NCBI RefSeq assembly: GCF_000471905.2
Contig: NW_006500355.1
Location: 2,698,890 to 2,762,889, forward strand
DNA: 64,000 bases
Direction: 5' to 3'
Origin: Amborella trichopoda
Taxonomy: Eukaryota; Streptophyta; Magnoliopsida; Amborellales; Amborellaceae
This document shows, piece after piece, positions 1-12,029 of the stretch; position 1 is the stretch's first letter; every line of letters starts with the position of its first letter. The notes under the pieces were generated by a model. It searched no databases. It was not told the DNA's origin and was given only the letters and a program-made list of their open reading frames with translations. The position numbers and the translations under genes were made by a program.

Positions 1-3000
1 TCATGTTGTGGATGGGAAATGGTTCCTATTTTAGGTAACATTTCATTGGAATTTATATTCTTGGTTGTCTTCGCTAACTAAGGTCTCCTCTCACAATCAA
101 AGAAAAGAGAGAGAAATTGTGTTGAGTAAATCACAATCACAAGAATATTCCACACTTAACTACATGCTTAACTACATGAAGATTTTTTTTATATGAAAAT
201 ATTGTTTGAAAAACAATTTCACGAGAACCAACGTTCCATGAGATATCACAAGAAAAAAACAAAAACAAAAAAGCGAGGGAGAGAAATTGTATTTACTATT
301 ATGGCGTGTTTGTCTTTATAAAAGTATTCTTTAAAATTATGAAAAAGTTATGGGTTTGTTTCACACTTTCTATGAAAAGTTCAAAAACTAATCTTTCAAT
401 AAAAGTTCCCATTCTTTTATTAAAAAATGAAAGATTAAATTTTTAGGGGGTAGGAACATAATCTTTCATAACTTTTTTGTTGTATAAATACATGCCATTA
501 GTATTAATATTATGGTATAATATAATATAATATTGCTATGACATAATATTATATAATATAATATTATAATTTATAATATTATATAATATTTATTTTATTA
601 GTATAATTTATATTATATAGTATATATTGGTTATATATTATATTTATATATTTATTATATTAAATAAATATTATATAATATAATAAATAATAATATAAAT
701 ATTATATGAGTAATTATCCTATGAGACCCTCTTAACCCATGTGTGTAGAATCTCAAATGATCATCATTAAATTTGATACAGATCTCTAAAAAAAGTCAAA
801 TCCTACACTTTTCTAGAGATCTGTGTCAAATTTAATGGTGATCCTTTATGGTCCTACACACATAAGTGTGGGAAGGTCATAGGATCACTACTCATATTAT
901 ATATATAATATATAAATATATTATATTATATGTTATATATAATACAAATATATATTAATAAATGATATAAAATATATTATATTACATATTATACTATGTT
1001 ATATTTGCTATTAATTTATATTTATATGGTTAATATGTATATGTTATCAAACACAATACCCAAAACTTATTTAAACTTTTCAGAACAAAATATTCAACTT
1101 TTCAAAAGATTTAAAAATATTCAAACTTTCCAAAAGATTTAAAAACATTCAACTTTTCAGAAGATATCTTTCAAAAAAACAAGCGTACTCACCATAAAAG
1201 AGAGGAGAAACAAAGAGAATGTGCTCACTATTTTCATTTATAGGTTGCCTTCTCGAGCCCACAATATTCTAGAAGAATTGGCTAAAAGAAACTACAGTAT
1301 GAGACAGTCCATGTACAGGGACGAAATTGAAAAGCTTGAGAAGTAATTCTACATCTTCTCTTTTCCTCTTTGAGGTCCAAGTTTACCTTTGAGTGGGTCC
1401 GACTAGCCATCGAATTGATGAAAGGTTTGGTCTAGTCAAAATCGGTTGGATTCTCAATCGAACTGATTTGATCCGATCTTAAAACCTTAAAAAAATATAA
1501 ATAATAATTTAAAATACATAATATATCAGACTGGTTTTGATAAGGTGCTCATGTTAATTTCTTTGAATAGGTGGGTAAGGAAAAGTGGCATCCAAGACCT
1601 AGGGTTTGCTCGACAAAAAACAACATATTGCTTCTTTGCCTCAGCTGCTGCAATCTGTGAGCCGAACATGTCCTTGGCACGAATGTCCTCAGCCAAGAGT
1701 GGAATCCTTGTCACAGTGATTGATGATTTCTTTGACATTCATGGATCAATGGATGAATTACAGAGTTTCACAGATGCAATTGAAAGGTGCCATGCATTCA
1801 TAACTTTGTTCTTATAGAATATATAGACTGAAGGCTTTATCTGTATATGTGTTACATGGACATGGACACAGGTGCCTCGTCTAGTACATATGTTGAGTGT
1901 CCAGTATACTGACCTAAAAACCTGGCCATGATACGTGCACACATACGCACACATTTAAATGTAAGAGAAGATAATTAAAATATAACAAATGTCAAACTTG
2001 AAAATATAATGTATTTTATGCTAAAAAAGATAAAAAGACCTAGAACATTTCTTTCTATTTTTAGTTTTTTTTTTTTTTCAAAATAATGCTTTTAAAACCG
2101 TATCTATGATACGAATAATATTTTGCTTAATATTGTCAATAGTTTGGTAATTGCGTTAGTAGATATCAATATTTTCCTAGTACAATTTACATTTCAGAAA
2201 ATGCAAAAAAATTTAAATTTAAAATAATGTTGTATAAAGACTCTAGCATTTGTTTGCGTAAAATTATTTTCTTCTATTAAGCCATTTTTTAAATTATATA
2301 GGGCCTCCATTAAATAACTAATTGTAGTTATCTGAATGCACTCTACCATGTGCCCTTAGTTGCAAAAAAATAGATGCTGACACATTTATATAAGTGCCAA
2401 TATGTACCATAATTCGATAAACTCACCCAGCACATACACAAATACTTGTCGACATGCAATGCAAGAGGGAAAATGGAGCATATATAACATTATTCTATAT
2501 CCAAATTTTAACTGTTTTAAAAAAAATTATTTTTTGTCAAAGAGGGATTGTTTACTATAAATTTGTTTATCTTGAATACAAGAATGTCACAATCACTTCC
2601 AATCAACTGATGTGAAATTAGGGGACTAGGGATATGTCACTAAGTTTGAGAAAAGTTCACTTGAAATTTAAGCTCAACCTAAAGTATTTCGACCGTTCAA
2701 TTTCCCATCTAATAGCTAAGCGCGATTGTGACCTATTTATACCAAAAATAGTGATCTTCTTGCATATATTTTTGTCACAATTGGTGGTTCATTTAGTTAT
2801 TTTAAAGCCTGGGACAATCTAGGCTAGATAAGAGACCATCTAGATATTGCCAAATGATTATATGCTCCCTCTATTCTCTTCCTCAGGTAAAACGTTATCT
2901 AGGAATGTTTTTAGAACCCAAAATTTTGGGGATGTACCCTTCTCAAGGCAACCTCAAGTATATAAATTATAACAAATGTTATATGCACTCTATGTATGCT

Positions 3001-4134
3001 TGAGAAATATTGATTACATCTTTTTTCAGTCCAAAATCCATAAGAAACAAAAAGGAAAAGAAAAAATAAAGAAAATGGTTCTTGGGTACTGTTTTATCAA
3101 ACAAATGTACAGTTTTAATCCTTAAGAAAAGGGAAGGAAGCATGGATTACTAAGCTTAGTCCTCTATTGACTTGTAGATGGAATGGAGGAGGCCTAACGG
3201 CACATGCCAAGGTTCTCTTTTGTGCACTAGATGACCATATAAACACCATTGCCAAGCAAGCCTTTCATCAGCAGGCGCGAGACATAACGGACCATCTTAG
3301 ACAAATAGTAAGCTCCTTCTATCCGTCGTAACGGTGATAAAATTTCCTTTTTTCTGATTTGAATTACCAATAATCGCGTGATGCAATGCAGTGGTATAAA
3401 GCCATTAAAGCATGGCTTAAAGAAGCTGAGTGGATCAGGAATAGTTATATCCCCTCCGTAGAGGAATATAGAGAAGTTGCAATGGAATCAATTGGGCTAG
3501 AACAGATCGTTCTCCCTGGTGTTTATTTGGTTGGTCTGGAAATATCAAATGAAATAATCCACCATGATCATCATAAGAAGATTCTAGAACTAGTCACGCT
3601 TTCTACGCGCCTCTTGAACGACATGCAAAGCTATGAGGTACTCAATTTCTAAGTTTTTTACTTGAAATTTTCATTCAACTGGAAAAGTAAAAGATCGCCG
3701 CTTGGATTACTAAAAAACTTCGAGGTGTATACAAGTAATGGAACTGATGTTTCTTTGTTACATAATTTCAATTTCAGAGGGAAATCAAGGAGTGCAAACC
3801 CAACTTTGTTTCCTTGCTTTTGAGACAAAATCGAAGACAAACAACCCAAGATGTAATTGACAACTTGAAGAAGATTTTGGATCAGAAGGAAAGAAGGCTA
3901 TTGGAGAAACTTTTGATTGAGGAAGAAAATAGTTTGCCAAGCCCATGTAGAAAGATTCATCTTAGAATTCTCAAAATATTCCAAATGTTCTACAATGGAA
4001 CCAATGTCTTTGATTCTCCGACGCAACTTCTAGGCGACATCAACAAAGCCATATACAAGGATATTACTTCAGGATGTGCATCAGCCACTCAAATACAACC
4101 CATGTGTGAGCCGATTTGTGGTTCGTGCAAATAG
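1..4134 (+). CDS. Terpene synthase, TPS-e/f type (3' part; 5' end off window)
   Basis: Class I terpene synthase C-terminal (alpha) domain, of the type that ionises a prenyl diphosphate with Mg2+. Exons seen: 1-34 (tail of an exon), 1244-1342, 1571-1786, 3178-3307, 3392-3637 and 3778-4134 (stop TAG). All junctions are GT-AG and the phases agree; joined they encode about 360 residues. The aspartate-rich motif DDFFD is intact in the 1571-1786 exon, after the conserved FARQKTTYC stretch. The second metal motif, NDxxSxxxE, is rebuilt across the 3637/3778 junction. The layout (LAKRNY, ARQKTTYC, DDFFD, LKEAEW, LPKPC-like CRKIHL, FNGTNVFDS) fits kaurene synthase-like and TPS-f enzymes rather than TPS-a or TPS-b. 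The 3' end carries an unusual Cys-containing tail (CEPICGSCK) after the usual end of the fold. Product and plastid or cytosolic location cannot be told without the N-terminus. The 1-34 exon is the least certain; it rests on phase and a GT donor at 35. Confidence 0.88.
490..1030. repeat. AT-rich low-complexity tract in terpene synthase intron
   Basis: Two blocks of TATA/ATTATA low-complexity sequence (about 490-705 and 896-1030) flank a small foldback element. No coding signal. The tract lies in the 1.2-kb intron between the exons ending at 34 and beginning at 1244. Confidence 0.7.
706..895. mobile_element. Foldback MITE, about 190 bp
   Basis: The two halves are inverted complements. ATGAGTAATTATCCTATGA at the left matches the reverse complement of the right end (ATGAGTAGTGATCCTATGA), and the match continues inward through a 'CCATTAAATTTGA(T/C)ACAGATCTCTA' type segment to a short loop near 795. 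It would fold into one long hairpin in the intron. The flanks are too AT-rich to define a target-site duplication. Confidence 0.6.
2585..2825 (+). repeat. Dispersed repeat, related to 31405-31640
   Basis: About 240 bp in the terpene synthase intron 1787-3177 aligns collinearly with 31405-31640: shared blocks around 'GTCAC(T/A)AAGTT(T/C)GAGAAAA', 'CCATCTAATAG' and 'TTGTGA(C/T)C'. Both are diverged copies of one unidentified repeat, possibly LTR or LINE untranslated sequence. The short reading frame in it is fortuitous. Confidence 0.45.
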
Positions 4135-4860
4135 AATGATCGCTCATAGGTGATTTTGTGCTCCCAATTGCTAGAGACTTGCCATTCAAAGCTAAAATCC
4201 CTCTGTATTTGGTATATGTAACAAGAGTCCCTCGACCCTTAGGAACTTAGCCATAAGAGCCACTTGGTTTTTGAAAAAATGGAGGTCGTAGGAGAGTGTA
4301 GCTGCAAACTAGGGTCTTTATGTAATTGATCTCTTTAGGCCATGAGAGTTTTTATGAAGCAAGCTCAAAACAAATTTGTAATTGAGCCTTAGATGAAATA
4401 TCACCCATTTGACTAGGAATCATCCAAGTTGGATCGGTATTGGGAGGTGGGGGATTCCAGTTCGAGAAACCTTGGAACCATCTTGATTCTCCATCTTTTA
4501 TTTTTTTTAATTTCTTTGTTATGTCTCCCAATCAGACTCGAGATTCACCTGATTCAGACCAAGAAGATTGGAGCGTTGGCTCAGGACACTTTCCAATTTT
4601 CTAATCACTAGCTTGATGGGATTGGCACTCCATTTTACTTGTAGAATATATTAAATAATGGGAAAAAAGTACAAGAAATTAATTGAGAAATCCTTGATAT
4701 GATATTTATCTGTCTTTATTTTGTTTTCAATTTGAGATTAAGATGTAAGTTATAGATGGTTGTGCTGTATATATAGGTAAAAAGAGACTAGGCCCATTCC
4801 GGATCGTCAAGATGTGTGTGAGTTATGGACCACCAAAACCTCCTTGAGGCGAACATGGTC
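4135..4860. other. Terpene synthase 3' flank, no gene recognised
   Basis: Sequence after the stop codon is moderately AT-rich with no domain-bearing frame. The 3' untranslated region must begin here, but no unambiguous polyadenylation signal stands out. Confidence 0.5.
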
Positions 4861-5104
4861 TTAAAAGAAGAGTAAATGCCTGCATGGCAAAGGGTCGAGT
4901 GGTAACAACGGACCGGGCCTAGGCCGGGCCAACCTTGACTCGATCCCTACGCATAACCTTATAGGGTCATCCCGTCCTACACTAGGCCGGAGGCCTGGCC
5001 CTAGACTTGAATAAAAAAAGAGAGAAAAAAAAAAACATGGGGATCGGCCCAGCCCTATCATGGCCTTCGCCTAATCCCGACCTACCTCTCTCCTCAGGCC
5101 GTAG

Positions 5105-5370
5105 CATCCAAGCCTTTAGGCCATATTTTGTGGCGTAAACCCTAGTTTTTCGGGATCAGAGTAGGCCAGGTTCCTTGGGCCATTGCCAAGACTGAAAAAT
5201 GTTGGAAGGATATAAGGGAAAACATTTGATCCTTAGGCCTTTAGGCCATATTTTGTGACCCAAACCCTAGTTTTTCAAGTTTTTCAGGATCGCCCTATGC
5301 CAAGATTGAAAAATGCTCTACTTATTTATAACATGGAAAGATATAAGGGAAAACATTTGATCCTTGAAAG
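5105..5370 (+). repeat. Imperfect tandem duplication, about 120 bp unit
   Basis: The segment with TTTAGGCCATATTTTGTG and AAACCCTAGTTTTTC near 5114 recurs near 5238. The following 'GA(C/T)TGAAAAATG ... GATATAAGGGAAAACATTTG' block near 5191 recurs near 5305. This is two diverged copies of a unit of roughly 120-130 bp, the second with a small internal insertion. The GC-rich stretch just upstream (4885-5080) is transposon-like but was not classified. Confidence 0.6.
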
Positions 5371-5499
5371 ACCACACAAGAACAGTATTCCCTACTCTAT
5401 TTTAGGGCATTGGAGCAGTTGTTTTGTTGGTCCAAACATCATCTTAGCTTCTAGGAAGAAAATTGAAAAAAAAAAAAGAAGAAAAAAACTATAGAACCC

Positions 5500-6600
5500 C
5501 TAGAGAATGGTGTTCCTGATTGGTCATCCATTTTAGGAAAGAAAACATATTGTTAGAATGAGGCTCGAGGAGGCACTAAACGTCACTAGATAAAAAATAC
5601 TCTCGGATTTTTTTTTACATGTCAATTCTTTGTATTTTTTATTGTTTTCCATGATGGCCTCTGGTTGAAACTTAGAATTCCGATCCCCTTTTTTGCTCGC
5701 TTTTTTTTCCCCTAGTTTTCGGGTCGGAAATCCATGCTGTCCACCGAAATTTTTTGCATAACGAAAAACTTACACTTTTTTTTTTTGAATAATGGATCCA
5801 TTTCTAGATATAGTAGAAATTTTTTAAATTTAGGTTTGGATTTTGAATTGGAAAAAGGCATAAATAGAAAATGCAAGCAAAAGAAAAATAAAAAAATGAT
5901 TAGAGAAAAACGGTGAAGGAATTTTCTTTTTTTTTTACATTTTGATCTTTATAAGTAAATATTATTTAGGAAAATTTAGAAATAAAAAATATAAAAAAAA
6001 AGAAGAAAAAGAGAGAAAGAAATTGTAGTTTCTATTACATATTATATAAACATAAAAAATATTATTATTTCTATTAATGGTAATAATAGTATATAATACA
6101 TTTGGTGTTAAATATTACTCTTATCAAATATAAGACTTTAATAAATAATTTATTTTCTACTTTGGTATGAACGTCACTTATCAAATAACTCTAATTACAT
6201 ATTATATTTTTTATTGATATGAATTATATTTATGGTAATTAATATATTTCCTATTAGATATTAATAGACATCCTAAAATATGTAGAATCCATTTATCAAA
6301 GGTAAATCCAAAAAAATTAAGAAAATATATAAGAAATATGTTTGGTGGACAATAAAATTTAAACGTAAAGGGAAAAAAACGTCTTCACAACAAATATTTT
6401 GCTATTTTTCAATTTACGTTTGGAATTTGGTAATTGGGAAAATTAAATTTATAAAATATAAAAATATAGAAAGTTTTAAAGAAAAATAAAAAAGGAAATC
6501 TCTTTTTATTTTATCATTTTATTAATAAGTTATATAATATTTTTACTTTTAAAACAGTTATATTTTGCCAATATACCATAATCTTCAAATGATTGTCTTA
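5500..6600. other. AT-rich intergenic DNA, nothing recognised
   Basis: Long A and T runs with short frames only. No protein domain, RNA gene or clear element boundary seen. Confidence 0.5.
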
Positions 6601-6604
6601 ACAC

Positions 6605-6785
6605 TACAAAAATCTCCAAATGATCATGTCAACCTCGAAATATATGGATATTAAAAAATTTATTTCAAGTTCCGAAAATAGTAAATCTTGTATGGTATTA
6701 CTTTAAATGTCCATTTTCAAAATTTTCAAATGTTTATAAAACTACTTGATTTCACTAGTTTTGGAAATTTAAATTTCATGAGTGG
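6605..6785 (+). mobile_element. Partial copy of the 390-bp MITE family
   Basis: Diverged fragment matching the middle of the family: the 'AAATGATCATGTCAACCTCG' region, a 'TTTCAAGTTCCGAAAATAGTA' block and the 'TTTATAAAACTACTTGATTT' block, in the same orientation and order as the copy at 35840. Both terminal segments are missing or too diverged to see. Confidence 0.45.
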
Positions 6786-8649
6786 CGTTGAAAAAAAAAA
6801 AAAAAAACAGCAATCAACATACATCAGAACTACAATTTGAAAAAATCAAAGGCGATCAAACCACTTATTTTCTATATGTCAAAAAATCATATTACAATTT
6901 GAAAAATATATTACATAAACATAGAGACAAACATCATACCACTCTCTTTTCTGAAAAATATTTTTGAGCTAAAAAATCCTTGTGAGATATCAATAAAGAA
7001 ATGAACTTAAGAGAGAGATAAATAAATTGTTTTCTCATAAGATAAGGTGGGGCATGATAGGCTTTTGGTTTGGGGTTTGATGGTTTATGATGATAGATGA
7101 TGAAAGAGGTTTTTTTTGAAAAAGATAAGGGTTTATGATGAGAGATGATGAAATATCTTTTTTTTTAGTAGGGAGAGATTGAGAGAGAGATTAAGTGCCG
7201 ATTGGATACGTGGAAATCTATTACGTGACAATAGATTACAAGGAAATATGATATTTATACTGTTTGGGGTACATTTTAATAGTAATGAAATAGAAAGACA
7301 ATATCCGATATTACCTTTTTCAAAAATCACGAAATCCATTGAACACAATCAGAGGTGAAAAATCTATTATGAAGTTAACGGCTAATGTTTGAAGTAATCT
7401 TTAGAAATCTCCTTATCCCCGCTTAAAAAAACGTTTTTACTCTCTTAAATATACATTATATTGTATAATTATTAAGGTCAGCAGAAAGTGAAAGTAAGGG
7501 ATATGAAAAGGGGAATCTAAATTGATTTGACCAGGATAATTTTCTACCACAATCATAATAAAAAAAAATTTACATCCATCTATCCTCAATTTGGTTGTAG
7601 CCCCTTTTATATAAAAACAAAAATTGGTAAGTGAAAGTAAGGTAAAATCAAAATTGATTTGAACAGTTGTAGAACTTGATGATACACAATTTTCTGTTTC
7701 AATCATAATAAAAAATTGTTTACATCCCTCTATTCCCAATTTAGGGTGTAGCCCGCCATCAGCTCTAGTATAAAAACAAAAATAATAAAAATAATAATTG
7801 ATAATCGATGAAAAATTACATAACACAATCATAATAAAAAATTTCCACACAATATAATCCTATCAGTAAAAGCGCAATTAAAATAAGATGCATCTTTAGT
7901 CTCCTCCAATGCTTCAAAATTTTCCCATGCAATTCCCAAACCTTTTAGTTTACTAATCAAACTTGGACCCATTTTTAAACTTGTACCATAAATATTTTGA
8001 TTTTGGTATCATAAATTTATTACTTATTTGAAATTATATATAGAAAGATCTATAAAAAATAAATAAAAATAAGGCTTATCACAATAAAATCATGTTATTC
8101 TAATCATATTATTCCAATGACTTATCATGTTGAAACCAAAATCTAATCATGTTAGGCAAACATAACCATATTTTTCATATTTGGATGGTAATGCATTTCT
8201 CATATTTCTTCCATACATAGCCAAACAATAGCAATGTATTTCTCAGGTTGCATTTAAATACTACTCAAATAGTGGCAATCAATGGTTTAAAAAGCGGATC
8301 GGTGACCTTGATCGAGCACCTCAAAAATTGATCTGGATTGGCGAATCGGCGAATTAGATCGGGAATCGGCTGAATCGGTCAAATTAAAGCTTCAAAAAAA
8401 TCCAAAAATTTATTAAAATTCATTATAAATATTATTTTTTAGGAATTCAATAAGAAATGTGGGTACTCCATTAAGAATTTTCATTTCTTTGCATGAATAT
8501 GCGAATATTGATATGTTATTTCCCTGCATGAACTATTATTTACCATTTAATTTACATCACACAAAAGGATAAATATAGAATTATCATGGAATAAGTATAT
8601 TAACATACATGGACTACAATAAAGCATACAATTAATAACATACGATCTA

Positions 8650-11619
8650 AAAATAAAATGACAGAGGACGTAGTTCTTCTTCTTGGTCACGCTGGTGCCA
8701 TTGATTGAATTCGTTTGACAATTCATTGATTCTATCTAAAAATGAATCATCGATATTAGCAGGCGTCTAACTATACCCAAATCCCTGAGTGTTAGTGTTC
8801 TGTTGTGTTTCCCAATCCAAAATCCCCAAAGCTTGTCTATCCTTCATGCTCACCTACACTGTCGTGTTTATCCCTACCCTGTTGCTATTGTGACTCGATA
8901 TGTGAATAATATGGCTGGGATAGGGTGGCATCAAAATCATCATCTCTCTCATTTTCTCTTAGACCCCCTTCCCACTCTCCCTCATTAGGTGCAATATCAC
9001 CGACATCTCCGACGAATTGTAGATACATTGGCTGGCTGCTTCATCTTTCATGCTGCTCATCACCTTCTTCAAGATCTTCCTCATCGATAGCCTCAAGGAA
9101 TGCTCTCTTGTGCAACACTGGCTCCGCCTCTTCTACTACCTATTGGTCTGCTGTGTCTGTGACAAATATTGTGTCTAAGTCTATCGGCCCATAGTTTTCA
9201 TGCTTCCTTCTTATTTATCCCTCTCGGAGTTTAAGTTATAATGAACGTAGACTAGTTTATGAAACTTCTCCAAAGCGAGTCGATTCCTCCTAATAGTGTG
9301 CAACTATTGGAACATACTCAAGTTGCGCTCACAGCCAGTAACAGAACATGTTTGGGAGAGCACCTTGATTGCTATCCTCTTTAGGTGAGGTGCATCAGTA
9401 CCATATATCTCCCACCATTCAGCTGGATTAAAATGCAAAAAGCATTGTAAGGCCAAGAACAATTCATAAGATTAAATATATGAATAAACAAAATATTAGC
9501 TAGGGGATAACCTGGATCCATCTTAGTTCGAGAATTCTTGACAAGTCTAGTTCCGAAGGATCCTATAGCATCCTTATACATAGCAAGCTAAAACAAATAT
9601 ATTTCGTTTTAGTGCATTATTCCTCACAAGTATAACAACTCAATGAAGTTCTTACCCAAACATTAAATAATACCTATTGTATTGCTGCTACTTGGTTTCG
9701 ACGGCTTCTCTCCAACCTTGCAATAAAGTATCTGACCCCTTCCATAATCTTGAAGGGATGTTCAGGGGTCAAATAGAAAAATTTTGGGTTGAAGTAGTAA
9801 CCTAGAAAATATGTAGACAGAAAAATGTCATTTATAATTTCATAAAAAAATGATTTAAAATCAAACATTCTAATGATATAAATATATATGTACCAGCATA
9901 ATGAATTGGACGTCCAAATTTGGTGTTCCACCTCCTTTTTATAATCTCGATTACTTTGCTAGTAAAACTACACTTCTCCCCAATAGCTGATTTTGCCCTC
10001 TCGATACCTTCATAAAAGATGCCCATGGTAGCTTTCTTGTCAGCATCCACCATTATTAACACCGTGACCAAAGGGGTAGTAGCCTCTATGACATTGGAAC
10101 ATCGAGACCAGAACCTCCTATTTGAGACTATGTTGTCCACTTTTATACCGGTACTGGACTTCGAAAGGCGGTCATTTAATCACTCTTCACATGTAAACAA
10201 TATCTTTAATGCACATTTAGATTCCCGAATGGAGTCCACAGCTAAGTAATAGGTCGCAAAGTTGACAAACTTGATTATCTCTTTTTTCTTGGAGTGTTCT
10301 CTAAACATAAATAAAATTTTAGAGTGGTTGTATATAAATCTCGACACCAACATTACTTCCTTTAGAGTCTCCTTCACAATTTTGATCTCATCGATCTCCT
10401 CTAACATAAGATCGATGCTATGTGAAGTACACGGGGTTCATACTAGATGCTTCCTCTTATCCATCAACTTGCTGCCCGCAGAAACACATGCACGTGCATT
10501 GTCCGTAATAAACTAGACTACATGCTTATCTCTCACCTCATCCACTATCTGATCATATAGTCGTACGTAGAAGTTTGCATCCTTCTTCGTCCCTGATACG
10601 TCTTTGCTAGACAAAAAAGCTGTACCTTTTGGGGAATAGTCCTAGAAGTTTAAAAACTCATTTTTGCTAACTTTATTCAACCAACTATCACTCATGAGAG
10701 TAATGCCTGTCTTTGGCCAACTCTATTTATATTCTTCAATCCACTTTGTAACTTCCTCCACCTCTTCATCTAATATTGGCTCACTAAGCTCATATGCTGA
10801 TAGGGGTTTTACCCAGGGCCCGTCTCTCTAGATTGCACTGACCATAGGTGGAAAATATGGGCTATTGGCTGCATCAAAGGGAATCCCTTTATTCTATAAC
10901 TATTTACCAACATATCTCCCCAACATGTTTCTTGTACCTTTAACTATGCCTTTTAGGGTCATCTATTGTGACTTAGGCTTTGAGAGAAATGAGTCTATAT
11001 GACCAGGATCTGCAATACTAGCACTCCTAGATAAGCTAGGAACTATTTTTTCAACATTTGATTCTTGTTGGCACATACTGTCACCAACCCCTCCATACAT
11101 ATTTGAGCTGGGCCCGCCATACATGCTCGACCTGGACTCGCCATGTATGTCTAAGCTGGGCCCGCCATACATGTCCAAGCTAGACCCACCATGCATGTCT
11201 GAGCTAGATCCACCATTCATGCCTATATCATAACCACCGGGCATTCTAAACCCATGTTCCCTCTGATATTGTTCATGTAAACTCATTTTTGTGGCCATCT
11301 CCAGGTCATTATTATATTGCTCTTCTGGATCATTCATGCTTGATGGCATATATAAACTAGTTATCTCCTCATTCATCCTATGTTTGGCAATTTTCTTATC
11401 TTTGTTAGCCTTAAGAAATGCCGTCATCTGTTTTTTTACATTACTAGGGACACTACTGCATGCAGAAACATCTCCCTTAACCCCTGCCAAGTGTTGCTTG
11501 AACCTATGTACCCCACTACTTATCACTCTGTGGCAGTAATTACAAATAATTTTGTCTTTTTTGTTGGGATCAAGTTTGACCCCATGTTGCCATACAGGGT
11601 CTTCTGCAGATCTTGACAT
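8650..11619 (-). pseudogene. hAT transposase pseudogene (BED finger, DUF659, dimerisation domain)
   Basis: The reverse strand opens at 11619 with a 218-codon frame. It starts MSRSAEDPVWQHG and carries a BED-type zinc finger (CNYC ... HRFKQHLAG, residues about 26-45), then a low-complexity stretch of Met/Gly/Ser repeats (residues 130-195). Past a stop it continues as DUF659 (LSAYELSEPILDEEV, SWPKTGITLMSDSW, FITDNARA, TPCTSHSIDLMLEEI; about 10980-10380). A middle region follows (FWSRCSNVIEATTPLV, 10140-9832), then the C-terminal dimerisation domain (EWWEIYG, LSQTCSVTGCERNLSMF, LHTIRRNRLALEKFHK; 9420-9240). Introns or insertions near 9480 and 9660-9870 and at least six in-frame stops interrupt it. 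Several stops sit where the family has Trp or Gln, fitting C-to-T decay in silenced DNA. Non-functional. Confidence 0.85.
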
Positions 11620-12029
11620 GATTCAACTGTTTTAATATGTAAAAAGTTAAAAATTAACCTGACAATTCAACAAGAAAAATAATCACCATGTGTAGTGATA
11701 ATATGTTGGGGTAGTTCATGTGGTTATATTTGTTGTTATTTGTTATTGCAAAATACTTCTATTGACAATAATATTTCCGTACATATCAATTACAAACATA
11801 CAGGATAATATAATACAAAATGCAAGCTCCAAACATGGCTACAACTCAATTATCAATAACATACATTTTTTGCATTAAAAATTTAATAATAAATTGAAAA
11901 AATGCAAGATAATATAATTGTTATACATGCCATGATTTTTTTACAATAATATTCACTTTAATTCCTCATGATAATACAATTTAACAACATGTATTTTTTC
12001 CATTCAAAATTTTAAAAATTGAAAATACA

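Noticed and set aside
4861..5061. Pro/Gly-rich antisense frame
   Set aside because: Comes from a GC-rich transposon-like block of GGCC motifs; no homology recognised.
7437..7850. 137-codon antisense frame with internal repetition
   Set aside because: It lies inside the Harbinger-like element. The repeated FFIMI and CNFSS-like parts reflect duplicated AT-rich DNA, not a domain. No transposase motif.
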